A stretch of 64,000 nt of DNA from assembly GCA_002118135.1 (NCBI GenBank), contig BDIU01000219.1, forward strand, positions 63,243-127,242. Direction: 5' to 3'. The translations under genes and the position numbers were made by a program. Within the stretch, counting starts at the first letter, position 1, and each line of letters opens with the position of its first letter. This document shows positions 42,201 through 53,313 of this stretch, piece by piece. Below the pieces are notes generated by a model. That model made no database searches. It was given only the letters and a program-made list of their open reading frames with translations, and had not been told where the DNA came from. The stretch comes from Trebouxia sp. TZW2008 (taxonomy: Eukaryota > Chlorophyta > Trebouxiophyceae > Trebouxiales > Trebouxiaceae).

Positions 42201-42777
42201 CAATGGTGCAGTCCTGTATCAACTCCTGGCCATTGACACCCATGCTGAAGCCATCGATCTTGATGTCTCGTGAGGTAGGGCGGGATGTGAGAACACCAGT
42301 CACTGTTCTGTGCACATTGTCCAGCTCTGCCTGACCGTTGGCATGGCCATTTGCATCCCCATTGAGATCCAAGTTGGCCAAGGATACTGCACTCTGCAAA
42401 AGGAGCGATGCAGCTTCAGCATTCCTTGCCAGTTGCGCGGGAACTGGACAACACTGGCAACTCTCGAGTACACCAGTCAAACATTTGGCACAGATGCTGA
42501 GTACTTCGGCAACTTATGCCACCAAGCGACGCTTGCACGCATGTGAACTGGCTTTACACCTGAGATGCAGCATGATGCGCTGTAAAAACAACACAAACTG
42601 CCTGTGCAGTGCTGATCAGCAGGCGGCACAGCTTACAAGACATCCAGCACTTCCCCACGATGCGTTCGGGCGTACCGTGCTAGTCGAAACAGAAGGGCTT
42701 GCTGTTGTGCCGTTTGCTTTTGCGCTGGCTTTGGCCTTCTTGGCGGCTTCACGCTTCTTTTTCGAGTCCGATACCAT
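35899..42777 (-). CDS. ABC-F family ATPase (ABCF1/GCN20-type)
   Basis: Soluble twin-ATPase without membrane domains, family acting on ribosomes/translation control. Nine exons in consistent phase: 42777-42676, 42393-41998, 41400-41226, 40695-40532, 40068-39888, 39404-39199, 38093-37805, 37181-36967 and 36000-35899, giving 609 residues (Arabidopsis ABCF1 is close in length). Starts [14 protein letters not shown]. First ATPase: Walker [15 protein letters not shown], signature [18 protein letters not shown], Walker [32 protein letters not shown]. Linker with K/E-rich helices. Second: [15 protein letters not shown], signature [43 protein letters not shown]. Ends ...[12 protein letters not shown]. 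Exons 7 and 8 have ghost copies in the flanking introns. Confidence 0.97.
36218..36251. repeat. (CAG)n microsatellite in ABCF intron 8
   Basis: Eleven consecutive CAG triplets (CTG on the coding strand). Intronic, 218 bp upstream of the last exon in transcript order. Confidence 0.97.
36640..36966 (-). repeat. Ghost copies of the ABCF exon 8 end and donor
   Basis: The exon's 3' part (plus strand: cacctggtcaatgagtctgaagtcatgggacaccagcacc, 36965-37004) is copied at 36771-36855 (cacctgatctatgagcctgaagtcatgggacaccagcacc..., ~80 bp, even the donor complement ac|ctg kept), at 36905-36935 (short), and at 36640-36720 (two short blocks). All lie downstream in the transcript. Confidence 0.92.
37270..37610 (-). 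repeat. Ghost copies of the ABCF exon 8 acceptor side
   Basis: The exon start (plus strand: accaatcttagtggtttgcatgcgacctgcatacatgtg, 37156-37194) has relatives at 37300-37338 (accatgttggtggtctgcatgcggcctgcaaacatgtg), 37412-37448 and 37558-37592. They are upstream in the transcript, so exon 8 has degenerate copies on both sides. Confidence 0.88.
38147..38312 (-). repeat. Ghost copy of ABCF exon 7 acceptor side
   Basis: The stretch mirrors exon 7 codons [20 protein letters not shown] as [20 protein letters not shown] on the minus strand with the acceptor cttgcag retained, then loses frame. It lies ~213 bp upstream of the real start (38093) in transcript order and extends through a copy of the HSHL(S/P)-coding part. 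Confidence 0.92.
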
Positions 42778-43687
42778 ACTTGCGGTGCACTCGGCGGCGA
42801 AGCGCCCGACTGTGCAAATGCTAGCTTTCTATGTAGCTTGGACAAAGTCGAGGTACGATGCGATCAGAACAGGCGGCACGAAAGTGCAGGTCTCGCCTCA
42901 GAAGCAGGAGGCTCTGATTATGCGAATATAAATTTGTCTCAGTGGCCCAGCTTCTTCAGCAGTTTGTATGTATTTAGTTGCCTCAAAAAAGGCAAGTCAA
43001 GGTAAGCAAAGTCAATTTTTGCAGGTCCTGGGTCTATGCATGACCGACCCTGGACAACTCTGAGTGACCTGCTCTTATGCTGCGTATGTCATGCTTTGCT
43101 CTCATGCTATCCAGGACCGTAGCCAATGCACCATTTTGTACGTGATCAACAGCATAAAAACGCTGTGACCATGCACCACTTGTCGTGTCAATCAGAAAAC
43201 GGGTAGGACCTGTCATTGCATTGCAAGAAAAATCTGTGAGCAGTGCACACCCATGCGAAGGGTCGTCACACACACAATTGATCATTTCATGAGGCTATAC
43301 ATGTCCAAGAGCATTCAGATTTAAATTTAAACTGCTGCCACAAATTTAACCTGCAAGGAAAATCTCAACAAAAAAGCACAATCTAGTAGTTGAACCTATA
43401 GGCGACCACTGCATGCTGACAAAATTCATGAACAGAGCATGACCGCTATCACTGCTGGCTTCTGCACATTTCCATCAATCAACGCATGTGCTTGCACAGC
43501 TTTGCAATTGCAGGGCTTATGGTACTGAACTCAGCTCTAAATCAAGCATGTGTTGCCTATATATGTTGTCTGTATATGCCCACTACATCTGCTTCACTGC
43601 TCAGTGCAGCGGTACAATCTCATACATGCACATAGCTGCCAGCATCAGAAGGGTGTGGTGAGCTACTTTGGAACTCTTGCTCTACAT
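42778..43687. other. Intergenic region upstream of ABCF
   Basis: About 0.9 kb between the ABCF start and the possible C-terminal extension of the dynamin-like gene (both minus). AT-richer than average around 43300-43400. I see no gene here. Confidence 0.5.
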
Positions 43688-43899
43688 TCATCTGCGCAAT
43701 GGAGGACTGCGGAGATGATTGACGACTGCTGTGACAGTGACCAGCTGCAATGGCTGCACCTCAACCTCGGCAGCAGCTGAAGATGATAATGCTGCAGCGG
43801 CTGCTTCTGAAGACAATGCTGGTCCTGATGCTTCTGGCAAGTCAGCTGACTGATCAGTAATTGCTGCTGTTGCACCCTGTGCAGCCTCAGAATCTGTCA
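43688..43899 (-). other. Possible frameshifted C-terminal extension of the dynamin-like protein
   Basis: Downstream of the called stop, the neighbouring frame stays open for ~70 codons with an Ala/Ser/Glu-rich composition (TDSEAAQGATAAITDQSADL...). A run of seven G (43946-43952, C on the coding strand) lies in the last exon just where a one-base change would join the frames. Confidence 0.4.
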
Positions 43900-46714
43900 C
43901 ATGCGTGGTGGTGGCTGCAGCCTGAACATTTGGCTGAGGGACACTGGGGGGGCTGAGGAAGATGGTGCACTAGCGGGTGCTTGCTGAGCTTGGAGACCTG
44001 TGCTGAAAGGCTGAACAACGTTGATGCTGAATGCATCCTCAATGTGTGATATTCTTTCCTCAGCAGACATCAAGCTGTGTAGCTTGGCCTCAAGCATCAA
44101 GCCCCTTTGATGGGTTTGCGCGTCCTCAGTCAAGACAAAGTCATCTGGAAGACAAGGCGGCTCGTTCTTGACTTTCCAAATGATGAATCTGACCAGACAA
44201 GCCTTGATTGCTTGGTCCAAATTTGGGAAGAGGTCAGGATCATGTTTGCCAGAAGCAAATTGCATCAGCGTTTGCTCCTGCAGGGTGTCAATGGTCTGGG
44301 CAGCAACCTGCTTGGCTTTGTTGACACACTGAGGCAAAACTTTGTGCTCAAGCTCATGTTCGAGGGTACCAAAGCGCATTAGCTTGGCAGGCGTGTCTTT
44401 GGCAAACGCAAAGTCAAATTGTCTGATGACAAAATAGAGGTGCATGTTGCTCTGGAGGGCACGCTGGACCGCTGTGTTGACATTGGCTTCAACCTGAGTG
44501 ATGTAATTGACCCAGGCCACAGTTTGCACACCGCTAGCCTTACTTTGTCGACTTCACTTAAGCTGCCGAAATCAGTGACATGTGTTGTAAGTTGATAGAA
44601 GTACCTACACATGGTATCCCAATCAACCTGCAGCAAGTCACGCATGGCTTGAGGATACCATCATCATCTGGGAGCAAATATGAGCAACACATGCTGGTGT
44701 ACATGCGCTTGAATTGCAAGACTTTGCATGGCAAACTTGTGAGGCTGTGAGATCATCAGGATGACCAAATTCACAGGGACAAAACCGTTTGGCAGATTAG
44801 TTTGCAAGCTTGAGGCTGCTGTTGACAGTACAACTCAAAAGCCCACCATTGTTTTATGGCAAAGAGCTCTTTTGTCACCAGGTTCGACGCAAGGTTCAGC
44901 AACCATACATGCACATTCAACATCAGCAGGCGATATGACAATTGGCTGACATCATGTCCCAATCAGGTGGCATACAACTGTTCAAGGTTGTTCAAGATTG
45001 GGACTGCAAAAGCAGACAATTGCTCACCTTGTCACATATTGCCTTCAGCACGCCCTCTTTGCTCAAATTCTCAACAGCAGGGCCAAGCTTAATGATGTCC
45101 AGCCGCACCTGAGATCAAAAAAAAGGATAGTTTGACATTGGAGCATAGTATGAGTGCAAATACCAGCAATTGCATTCAAGTATGCACGCAACCAGACTAG
45201 CACAGGTTGTCTACATGCAAAATGCTTTTGCTTCCAAAACATGATTTCTGCCAAGTGATGCTGGACATGCCATGCATGCTTGTTGGCTTGAAAACTTTGA
45301 TGTGAGCAACCTGTGGTCATGTGCGTTTCTGTGTACCCTTTCAGCACTTTCAAAGTACATCTCATGCTGAGAAGGCTAGGGTGTTACAACTTGCATCACT
45401 TGCAAGCAAATTGACGCACGCGAGACTTTCAAAGCTGCATATACTGGAAAGACATAATCTTGCATGAACACTGATGCAGGTTTGGCAATATGATGCGTTT
45501 GTGTGGCAGTCGTTACCTGCTTGATCAATGGTGCCAGAAGCTGGAGTGCACTAGGCCTCCAAGTTTGCACAATGAATTTGTGAAACAGCTTGTCCAGCTT
45601 GACAATCAGCTGCTTGATGTTCATGTTTTGCAGCAGCTCTTGGTACTCTGCCGGAGCTGCATCAGGGTCAGTTGCTTCAAGCATTGAGGCAAACACACGT
45701 CGCTCTGCCTGTTCTGCTTCGACCAGGCTGAGCTGATCGCTGTGGTCGCGGTTGACAAATGCGATACAGCCAGCCAGCCCAGATAGCAGAAGATTGTCCT
45801 GATCCTCTGAAGCGTCCCTCGGAACACAGCCCAAGAACTTGACAATCTGTGCGTCATTATCGCTTCTGATGAGATCTGCTTTGGTGAGAGCCAGAACCGT
45901 GTATTGGAGCTGCTTGGCATCATGCACCAGCCTCAGTGCTGGGTCTGCTGTCAGTGTCCCGTTTGTGGCATCGATAACACACAAGACTAGAGTACTCTGA
46001 TCTTGTAAGTACTTTTGAGCCAGAGTCATGGTGACTTCTGCATGAGCTGCTGGCAAGAGCTGTATGCCAGGTAGGCCTACAAGCTCAAAGTCTGGCACAT
46101 CTACCTGCAAACAGCATTGCATAGGCTATGCACAGGGTTGAATTTTGACTCAGGGTGCTACGCTGTCCATCAGGTGAGAAATGCAATGCCTTGGCAAGTA
46201 GCAGCGACTTGCACTAGCATTCTTTTTGGCTGAAGTGCTCACCTCACAGATCTGTACTGTGAGCTCCTCTGCTTGAATGGTCTCCACTTTGTCCATGATT
46301 CCTTGGACCTCAGCTAAGATGCTGTCTCTTCACTGCAGCGTTTTGTTGAAATCTCCCCATCTGATCTTGACGGAAGATTCAGCCTCTGTGGCCACGTGAG
46401 TGAGCTGCAACCTGACTGACATCTTGGTGCATAAACCACTTTTGCGCGGGAAGACAGGGCACTTGGTGATGTTCTCCAGCAAGCTGGACTTTCCCGCATC
46501 CTTACCCCCAAGTACAACGACGCGGGGAAGCTTGAAGTTGACCAACGGAACCTCCGATTGCAAGCCTTGCAAGGCAGTGCTAAACTTGCCGAAAAGAGCT
46601 GCGCTGCAACTGCTCAACGATGCCAGTTCCGTCAAACAACGTAGGCGACTGCTTTGTAGGGGTGCGTTTCGCCCTGAGCAGACCGCGAGCGCGTCCTGGC
46701 GCTGTAGCACTCAT
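43897..46714 (-). CDS. Dynamin-like GTPase (in-frame TGA; atypical G3)
   Basis: Large-GTPase-type protein, probably membrane remodelling. Exons: first exon ending at 46243, then 46104-45517, 45108-45028, 44627-44544 and 44493-43897, all phase 0. G1 P-loop VVVLGGKDAGKSSLLE, G2 region SGLCTKMSVRLQL, G3 position ELVGLPGIQLLP (canonical dynamins have DLPG; the Asp is replaced), G4 LTKADLI. The stalk follows (VRLDIIKLGPAVENL, VEANVNTAVQRAL, SVDE-like MSAEERISHIEDAF). The frame is broken by TGA at 46332-46330 between DFNKTLQ and RDSILAEVQ; only a ~46 nt GTCAAG...AAG intron would remove it. The start is unsure (ATG 46714 is in another frame than the P-loop). About 470 residues. It may be a pseudogene in formation, a sequence error, or spliced as suggested. 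Confidence 0.75.
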
Positions 46715-47206
46715 TCTTCGGAAATTGAAATTCAGTTGGCCTGAAAGAAACAGCCGCAGCCATCAACGATTGCTCTCTGTTTGGTCGCAGCACAATGCAG
46801 AAATGTTGCAAGATGCAAAACGTTTGCGAATTTGCTCCTGCGGAACAGATCTTCCGCAACTCACCTGACCAGACAAAGCGGTGTCGATCGTGCGAGGTTC
46901 GCTGGTGCAACAAGCTGTGACACGAGCCTCCTAAAGCTCTGCAAGTGTGCGCGCTAGATGCCAACTGTTGAACGAGACGGTGAAAACAGCCATGTCACTA
47001 GCTTCAGCGCTGGCGTTTAGAACTTGCGTTACGGGCGTTACGGTAAGTCATGACAAGCTGGCAAAAGGTGTCAAGACAACCAATTTTGCAGTGAATGTGC
47101 CTCATGCCGGCCAGCAAAAACATGCACTGCGTTTTGTAACTCAATTTAGCAGCATGGCGCTTTGCTAACTGTCAAAATGAACCCACAGTGATGCCTTCAG
47201 CTTAAG
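46715..47206. other. Intergenic region between the dynamin-like and sulfotransferase genes
   Basis: About 0.5 kb, upstream of the dynamin-like gene and downstream of the sulfotransferase stop (both minus). An additional 5' exon of the dynamin-like gene may be hidden here; no other feature seen. Confidence 0.4.
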
Positions 47207-50200
47207 CTAGTCATAACCATACTGTCTAAAATACTCAGGGAAGCGCTGCTTGAGCTGTCCTGCTCTAGTCTGATCAGGCTGTTTGCTGACATTTGCAGTG
47301 CTTGGTGATTGTTGGTTATCAGCGAGAGGCGCAAGCCCTTCATCATGGTTTTGCTGCACCTCAGCACTGTAGTGTCCTGGCCACAGCTTGCTGACTGGGT
47401 CAGGGGCGCCCCTATAGGCAGGCTTCAGACTTCTCAGCTCTTCATTCACCTCTGCCACGCTGACCTATACAGTGTGCACTATGCTCAGCTGCCATGAAAC
47501 ATGAACAAGACACAGAAAGTCTATACCTTTGAACCCCTGACAGGAGCCTCTCTTTGCCACAGCAACACATGTCTAGCAGATGCAATACACATGCTGCTTG
47601 AGATGCATGCATCAAGAAAGTGCTCTGAAATGTGCAGCCTTCATCGAACTATGAGCTGGAGTTCAGACAGACAGCATGACTGTCAAAGGTCATACAAGTG
47701 CGCACATGTGTCAACAAGGTTCATGACTGCTGCAAGTTCAGGGTGTCGTGATCATGACCAATGCAGGTTGCAAGCACCTGCTGAGCAATGTCCAGAACCT
47801 CTGCCAGCGCCTGAAGCTCCACTAAAGGCTGGCTCATGATGTTCTCATAGGCGACATCCCTCTGCGCAACTGCCTGTAACGCGCCAGGAGACAATTTAGT
47901 TCTGCAGCTGGTCACATGACATAAATCAACAAGCATTGAGCCTGTTTCTCTGCTGTTATGTCGTGTTCTGAGCGGCCACTACCAAAGCCTGTGAAAGTTG
48001 GTGTCAGAGTACACTGTGTCTCTGCATCAACGATGGCACACCGACACACTTGCTGTTATGCAGTGTTTCTGCAGGGCCATTGCTGATCAGGCAGTGTAGT
48101 CTGACTCCTTTGCCCAGGAGCACCAGCAATGGAAGGTAGGCACACTGCACAATAGCAAGTATTTGATTAGGACCGGTTCATCATGCCGCTCCTGTATGCA
48201 GGAGTCAGAGTACATTGCCTCAGTGATTGATGGCTGGAGCGTCTCTACCCACCACTGCTGATGGTGTAGGACATAAGACCCAAAAGTGCCCGACATGCAT
48301 TAGGCCTACCTGCCAGTGCTGATGTTTTGGACATAGGACTTGGCATACAATGCATAATGCTGCTGTCATGCATCCTTCATAGACCACCCACCCCCGGCCC
48401 CTCTTACGCCAGACCATTCCCCCCCCCCTCTCCCCTCCCTGGGCTCTGGAGAAGTGAGAGCATGGTACCTGACCAGTTGGGGTCATGCAAGAAGGCTACC
48501 TCCCACTGCTGATGCTCCTGGACATAGCAGGCAGCATACGCTGCGTCATGCTTTGCTGTCATGCAGCACTCCAACCTGCCATTGCTGATGCGTTTAAAGA
48601 CAGGAGCTTGAACCCCCTGATTACTTGCTGTCATGCAGCACACCCTTCCGCCTTGAGTGATGCTCCTGTACATAGGATGCAGCACACACTGCATAAGAGT
48701 CAGAATGCAGTGACCTGTCACTTGCTGTCATGCAGTGTGCGTGCCTGCCATTGCTGTTGCATCAGGACGAGGGAGACAGCATACACTGCATGGAAGTGGG
48801 ACTGCAGTGCCTCGTAACTTGCTGTCGTCAGTGTGTGCTTGCCATTGCTGATGCTTCTGAACACAGGAGTCAGGACAGTTCCACAAGCCTATTCATGCAT
48901 TGACCTTGAACCTCCCCTCCCCCCTCTTGCCCCTTGCGCTGATGCTCCTGAGAGTCAACGCACTTCCTGATCACTAGCTGCTGTACAGTGACCCCACCTG
49001 CCACTGCTGATGCTCCTGAACATAGGAGTTGGCATGCACTGCGTGAAGTACGCATGCAATGCCTCACTACTTGCTGTCATGCAGTGTGCCTACCCGCCAC
49101 TGCTGATGCTCTTGAACATAGGAGTCAGGGATGTTGAAGGCCCAGCCCACACGCTTATAGGACGCCACCACGCCGTGCAGGTCTCGATGAGTCAGGAAGA
49201 TGTGGTCTGCTTGGCTGACATCCCAGTCATCACTCCAGTAGTGAGTTTTGATGACAACATGTCTGTCTTGTGCATACTGCCTCCCTGAACACATTGTGCA
49301 ACACATTTCAATATGTAGTGTTGCAGGAAAGGGTTGCATTCATTCATTCATTCTAAACATGTGCTAGACAGGCTCAACAGGCTCAGCTAGGTAGGTGATG
49401 GAGCAATGCATGTTGCTGGCCTAGTACATGAGTGGAGCAAGAGCAGGAAGCAATCTAAAAGAAAAGAGCGCGACAACACTTGACGGCATGTGTGATCATG
49501 CACAAACTGGAGTGGGAGTGCATGGCCAAGAGGGTGGGTAGTCATATACAAGCTGTCAAACAGAACATCGCAAAAAAGCCATGACAACTTACGCTGCTGA
49601 ATCTTTTGCTGATCCAGGTTAGTGATCCAGTATGGGTCGTACGGAATGTGCGCATTCTTCAGAAGCAGCCGTACAGCATTGAACAACCAGGTGCTGCCAG
49701 ATCGCTCAGGACCTACACACAGGACAGAAGTTTCTGTGAGCTGCATGTGAAGACATGCATCCCATACAGTAGGGAGGCTGAGATGGCCAGCCCTGTAGCA
49801 GTTGTCTTTGTACAGCACGTTTTGACAGACAGAGAGGGTCCGTCGCTTAGATGTATAGTCATCCATTTTCAAATTGAACCAGAAATCAAACCAGAATCAA
49901 CACAGACTGACCAGCTGTCACTATGACCTTTTGATGTTGTGGTCTTGACCATGTCGCGCGCTGTTGCCGCTCCTGAAGTGGTAGATGCAGGCCTTCGCAC
50001 TCTCCATCAAAGCAGGTTCCTGCAACGTAAACATGCAACGTGACATGTCTAGCTGCTGAGCTGATGTGTAGAATGATGAGATGATGCAGCCAAATTTCTC
50101 ACCATTCTGCCAGGAGCAGCCTTTTGTGAATGCGCCTTCACTTGGGACACAAAATGCTGGTGGCTCCTCAATGTCTGACATGACTGCCTGAGCTGTTCCT

Positions 50201-50238
50201 GCTGGTACTTTGAAAACAGCTTGCTTCCTGAGCAGCAT
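47207..50238 (-). CDS. Sulfotransferase-fold protein (PAPS-dependent type)
   Basis: Exons in consistent phase: 50238-50103, 50019-49912, 49712-49593, 49284-49094, 47873-47778 and 47464-47207, about 302 residues from the first in-frame ATG; an upstream exon is possible. The PAPS-binding loop is built across an exon join: QKVIVTAG|PERSGSTWLFNAVRLLL. Then HVVIKTHYW, the 3'-phosphate motif THRDLHGVVASYKRVGWAF, and late helix VAYENIMSQPLVELQALAEVL, in the order of Golgi/cytosolic sulfotransferases. The N-terminal ~80 residues contain a Cys cluster (GCSWQNGTCFDGECEGL) that I do not recognise; no clear membrane anchor is visible in this model. The C-terminal ~60 residues are low complexity ending in RFPEYFRQYGYD. 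Substrate unknown. The 1.2 kb fourth intron is mostly exon-edge copies. Confidence 0.85.
48101..49093 (-). repeat. ~10-copy array of a sulfotransferase exon end and donor, one copy inverted
   Basis: The real exon 4 end reads, on the plus strand, ctaccc|gccactgctgatgctcttgaacatagg (49090-49122). Degenerate minus-strand copies have their tgctgatgc cores near 48258, 48317, 48507, 48585, 48660, 48758, 48848, 48939 and 49010. Most keep the complement of a GT donor (c(t/a)acc) and the adjoining tgctgtcatgcag of the intron. At 48103-48160 the same unit is on the plus strand (caggagcaccagcaatggaag|gtaggcacactgca), i.e. inverted. Confidence 0.92.
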
Positions 50239-51235
50239 GGACACGGCTTATAATCGGAGGGTGTTATGTAATTGCTCAGTGTAATCACAATAGCTTGTCA
50301 AGTTTATGGGGTCCCTTGCAGAGCTACATACCTCTTCGTATCAGTTGACATGCAATGTCGATGTGCACGTGAGTACCCTGGAGGTGAACTTGCTGATGGC
50401 GGGAAGATATGTCGCAAAACCGCTGGCTTCTGTGCCGTACCAATCTGGCTTATGGACATCAAGCGACTCAACGCAGGGCGTATGAACCACGCATGAAGTG
50501 TGGACCTGGGACGAAATCTGCCAAATATGTTTGAACGAGGTCAGACCAAAAGGTGGGCCGTGCCAGCCTTTATGTTCATGTTGAAATCGCTGAAAACGCT
50601 AACACATGTTGCCTTGAATGACAAAGTATGCAGGCAGCGCGTGTAAACGCGTTTGTGACACATGCGACACACAAACAGCATTTCGGGATACACGTGAAGC
50701 TACTTGTTTTGGTAGGTCGCTTTTGACAGAAAAGTTGCGCTGGTCATGCATGATTGCATGCCATGCATGCAAGGATGCCACAGGGGTCCGAACTTCTTCC
50801 TCTTCTAGTCAAATTCAAACAGCCCTTTTGCAAATCAATTGAGCAGAAGTTTCCTGTGCAGCTGTACCTGATGAAGCGACGGATGTGCGTGCGCTAAGTG
50901 CGTGGCTCAAGGCCTGCGCCGTCTTCAAGCTTTTGCAGGGTTGAAAGCAGTCTTGAGGAGCTCAGTCAGGCTAGCGATCGTAGCAGGTTTGTCAATCGCT
51001 GCTGTTTTGTCTGAAACGCAGCAATCTTTAAACAAAACAGGCGAGCTCGTATTCGCCAAATTGCCCTAGAAAAAAAAGACATCTTCTGCGCACTTTGCAA
51101 GAAAAGGTCCAGGGGTTGATTTTGAGCAATCTCCACATACATGCCGAAGAAATTGCTTTGCCAGGGGTGTCTGTTCTCATTCGCGGATAGTGCCTTGACC
51201 TGACTGAGCCGGACTCTGACACTACTTACTTGCAG
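50239..51235. promoter_or_regulatory. Divergent region upstream of the sulfotransferase gene and the next plus-strand gene
   Basis: About 1 kb. It may contain a first exon of the sulfotransferase gene (a transit/signal-like frame starts at ATG 50459 on the minus strand with a GTACTC donor near 50379) and 5' exons of the plus-strand gene. Neither is certain. A run of eight A is at 51069. Confidence 0.35.
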
Positions 51236-53313
51236 CAGGACCGAAAAATCAGTGCCACACTCGAGCAGCGACTCTATTTGTTTGAAGCACTCCAAGCGCC
51301 TGCTCCTGGTGTCCGTGACAAGCTTACACAGTCTGCATTGGCAGAGCAGCGGCTTGACAAAGGGCTGTATCAGGGCCAATATGAGATCAGCTTGCAGCCA
51401 CTGCCTAGCAGCAAGCTGTTCATTCTCTGCTGGGGGTGTGCCTGGAATTGCATGCTCCACCTGTGTATTACCAATGCACACCCAGTGCTTTCATGCTTTT
51501 GGTGTGAATTGCACTTGACTTGCTGTCAATCCAGCAGGCAATGCATGTAGTCAAAACGCCTTCCACCACCAAACAACTCCCGCTGATGGCAAGCAAGTGC
51601 AACAGCCCCTCTGCATCTGGTGTATGATGCAGGCTTCCAGCTCTGAAGCTGTATTCTGCACACTTGCAGGTGATAGTGCATCTTCCATTCATGCAATACG
51701 CTCCAGTGATAAATGATGGACTTGCCTACGCCAAGAACTCATGGACCATCGTGATCACCTATCTAAGGAGGGTCTATCGCCTCTTTAGCTCCCAGATGGC
51801 AAAGTTGTTCAATTCTTGCCTTTGATCATCCTCAAGATGCCAATGGTCTGGTTATGCGTATGGTCCTTCTTTTGGTTGTGCCAATTTTTTGTGGGGATTG
51901 TGCTTGGTGCTGGCAAGAACTGGTGTCCAAATTGGATGTTCAAACTGCAAGCCTTCTTCATAGCCAGAACGCTGCAGGTGTACTTGACCACATCGCTGCT
52001 GCACATCCTGAGCCTGACTTCACACGGCTTCCTGTAATGAGCTGAATTCTGTATTGGCGTACTACAGCTATAGCCACACGTGCCTTGCGGCGTCCACCGT
52101 CACGGCACAACCAGTGACTGTGCATGTGAGTGGCTGCCATGCACAGCTTTTCAAGTTGGCATTGCTCGCAAGAATAACTGTCAAGGACTGGTGTTGTGCA
52201 ATGCACAAACACTTGATGCAAGCCACTGTGTGTATTGCATAAGGACAGGTGCACTGACTTTGCTCATACGCACCCTGGCAGACTCCTCTTGGTTCAACGC
52301 AGGGGGATGTTTTGGTGAAGCAAAAGCATGCTCAATCTTGTGCAGTGCACCTGGACAATGAGAAAAAGAAGCTGCGCAGAGCCTATAGAGACGCTGCTAC
52401 CATCAGGGATGAGCCGCACAAGCATGATGACTCCTTGCTGCACCCGGTGAGAGCTAAACTTGCTGCCTTTGTACAACTGCATAGGCTGCAAGTCCCATGC
52501 AGACTGGCTTGACAGTTATATTTGTGTTTAGGCACTGCATTGCATTGGTGTCTGCTTGACAGGAGTACATCGTCTTCACACGCTGGTGGCTTTGTAGAAA
52601 GAATGGCGGAAGCAGTGGAGGAAGCTTCACCTCAAGCGCCAGGACGACCTTTCCAGCACCCTGCTATGGTGGAGCTATAATCACATAGACTTCTGGCTGG
52701 ACATATATGAGGTAAGCCCTGGCTTTGTCTTGGCATTGCGCCAGCTTTGGTGTTACAATCTCAGACTGGCAGTCTAGCATTGGTCATGTTATGTTGCCAG
52801 GCAGTATGCAGCTTGCACCAACCTGCACACATACTGCAGATTTTGCACAGTGTGCCCTGTGCATGTTTGCAGCACTTTCTGCATATATTGCTCAAGCAAA
52901 CTCAGCCCTTTCACCTGTCAAGCTTTAGCAATAGCTGCTTGTGACATTGGATTGCATACATGCCTGCCTGCTGAATGCGCTACTGATGCCTACAGTTTAT
53001 CCTGCTTTCTGTCACAAGCAGCGACTGCGTATGTGCAGACAAATATGATATTTGCTGAGAAGGCATTGAAGAAGGCACAAATTGCTGCTGCTGCAGCTGC
53101 TGCCAAGGTAGGTTCATCATGTCTTCAAGCATCAATCATGTCAGCAAGCAACGTGTGCCCAGTTTGCATTTGTTATCATCGCACAGCTATGGCAGGCATG
53201 AGTATATACAGTAGGATTATTATTATAGGAAGACAACAAGCTTTACTCAGCTTCTTCCTAACAATCACTTTTGAGTTGGAAGTGTTTTGTTTGTACAGGC
53301 TGCACGGCCTTGA
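51236..53313 (+). CDS. Unrecognised multi-exon gene
   Basis: I do not recognise the product. Probable plus-strand exons: from 51236 (QDRKISATLEQRLYLFEALQ..., after acceptor cttacttgcag), from 51670 (VIVHLPFMQYAPVINDGLAY..., amphipathic), about 51910-52036 (LDVQTASLLHSQNAAGVLDH...), 52308-52448 (GDVLVKQKHAQSCAVHLDNE..., charged), 52597-52710 (KEWRKQWRKLHLKRQDDLSS..., Trp-rich, donor GTAAGC), 53022-53107 (helical, Ala-rich end) and 53299-53313 (short, stop TGA). Several borders are clean, but phases do not join 52710 to 53022, so at least one exon is missing, and the 5' end is unknown. A competing minus-strand reading at 51470-51237 with a GTAAGT donor exists. Composition suggests a soluble coiled-coil/helical protein. 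Confidence 0.4.

Noticed and set aside
46330..46332. TGA in the dynamin-like gene as a selenocysteine codon
   Set aside because: Dynamins have no known selenoproteins, no SECIS-like element was identified, and an intron or error is simpler.
48101..49122. CRISPR array appearance from regularly recurring ~30 bp motifs
   Set aside because: Eukaryotic intron; repeats are degenerate copies of an adjacent exon end with variable spacing, not direct repeats with unique spacers.
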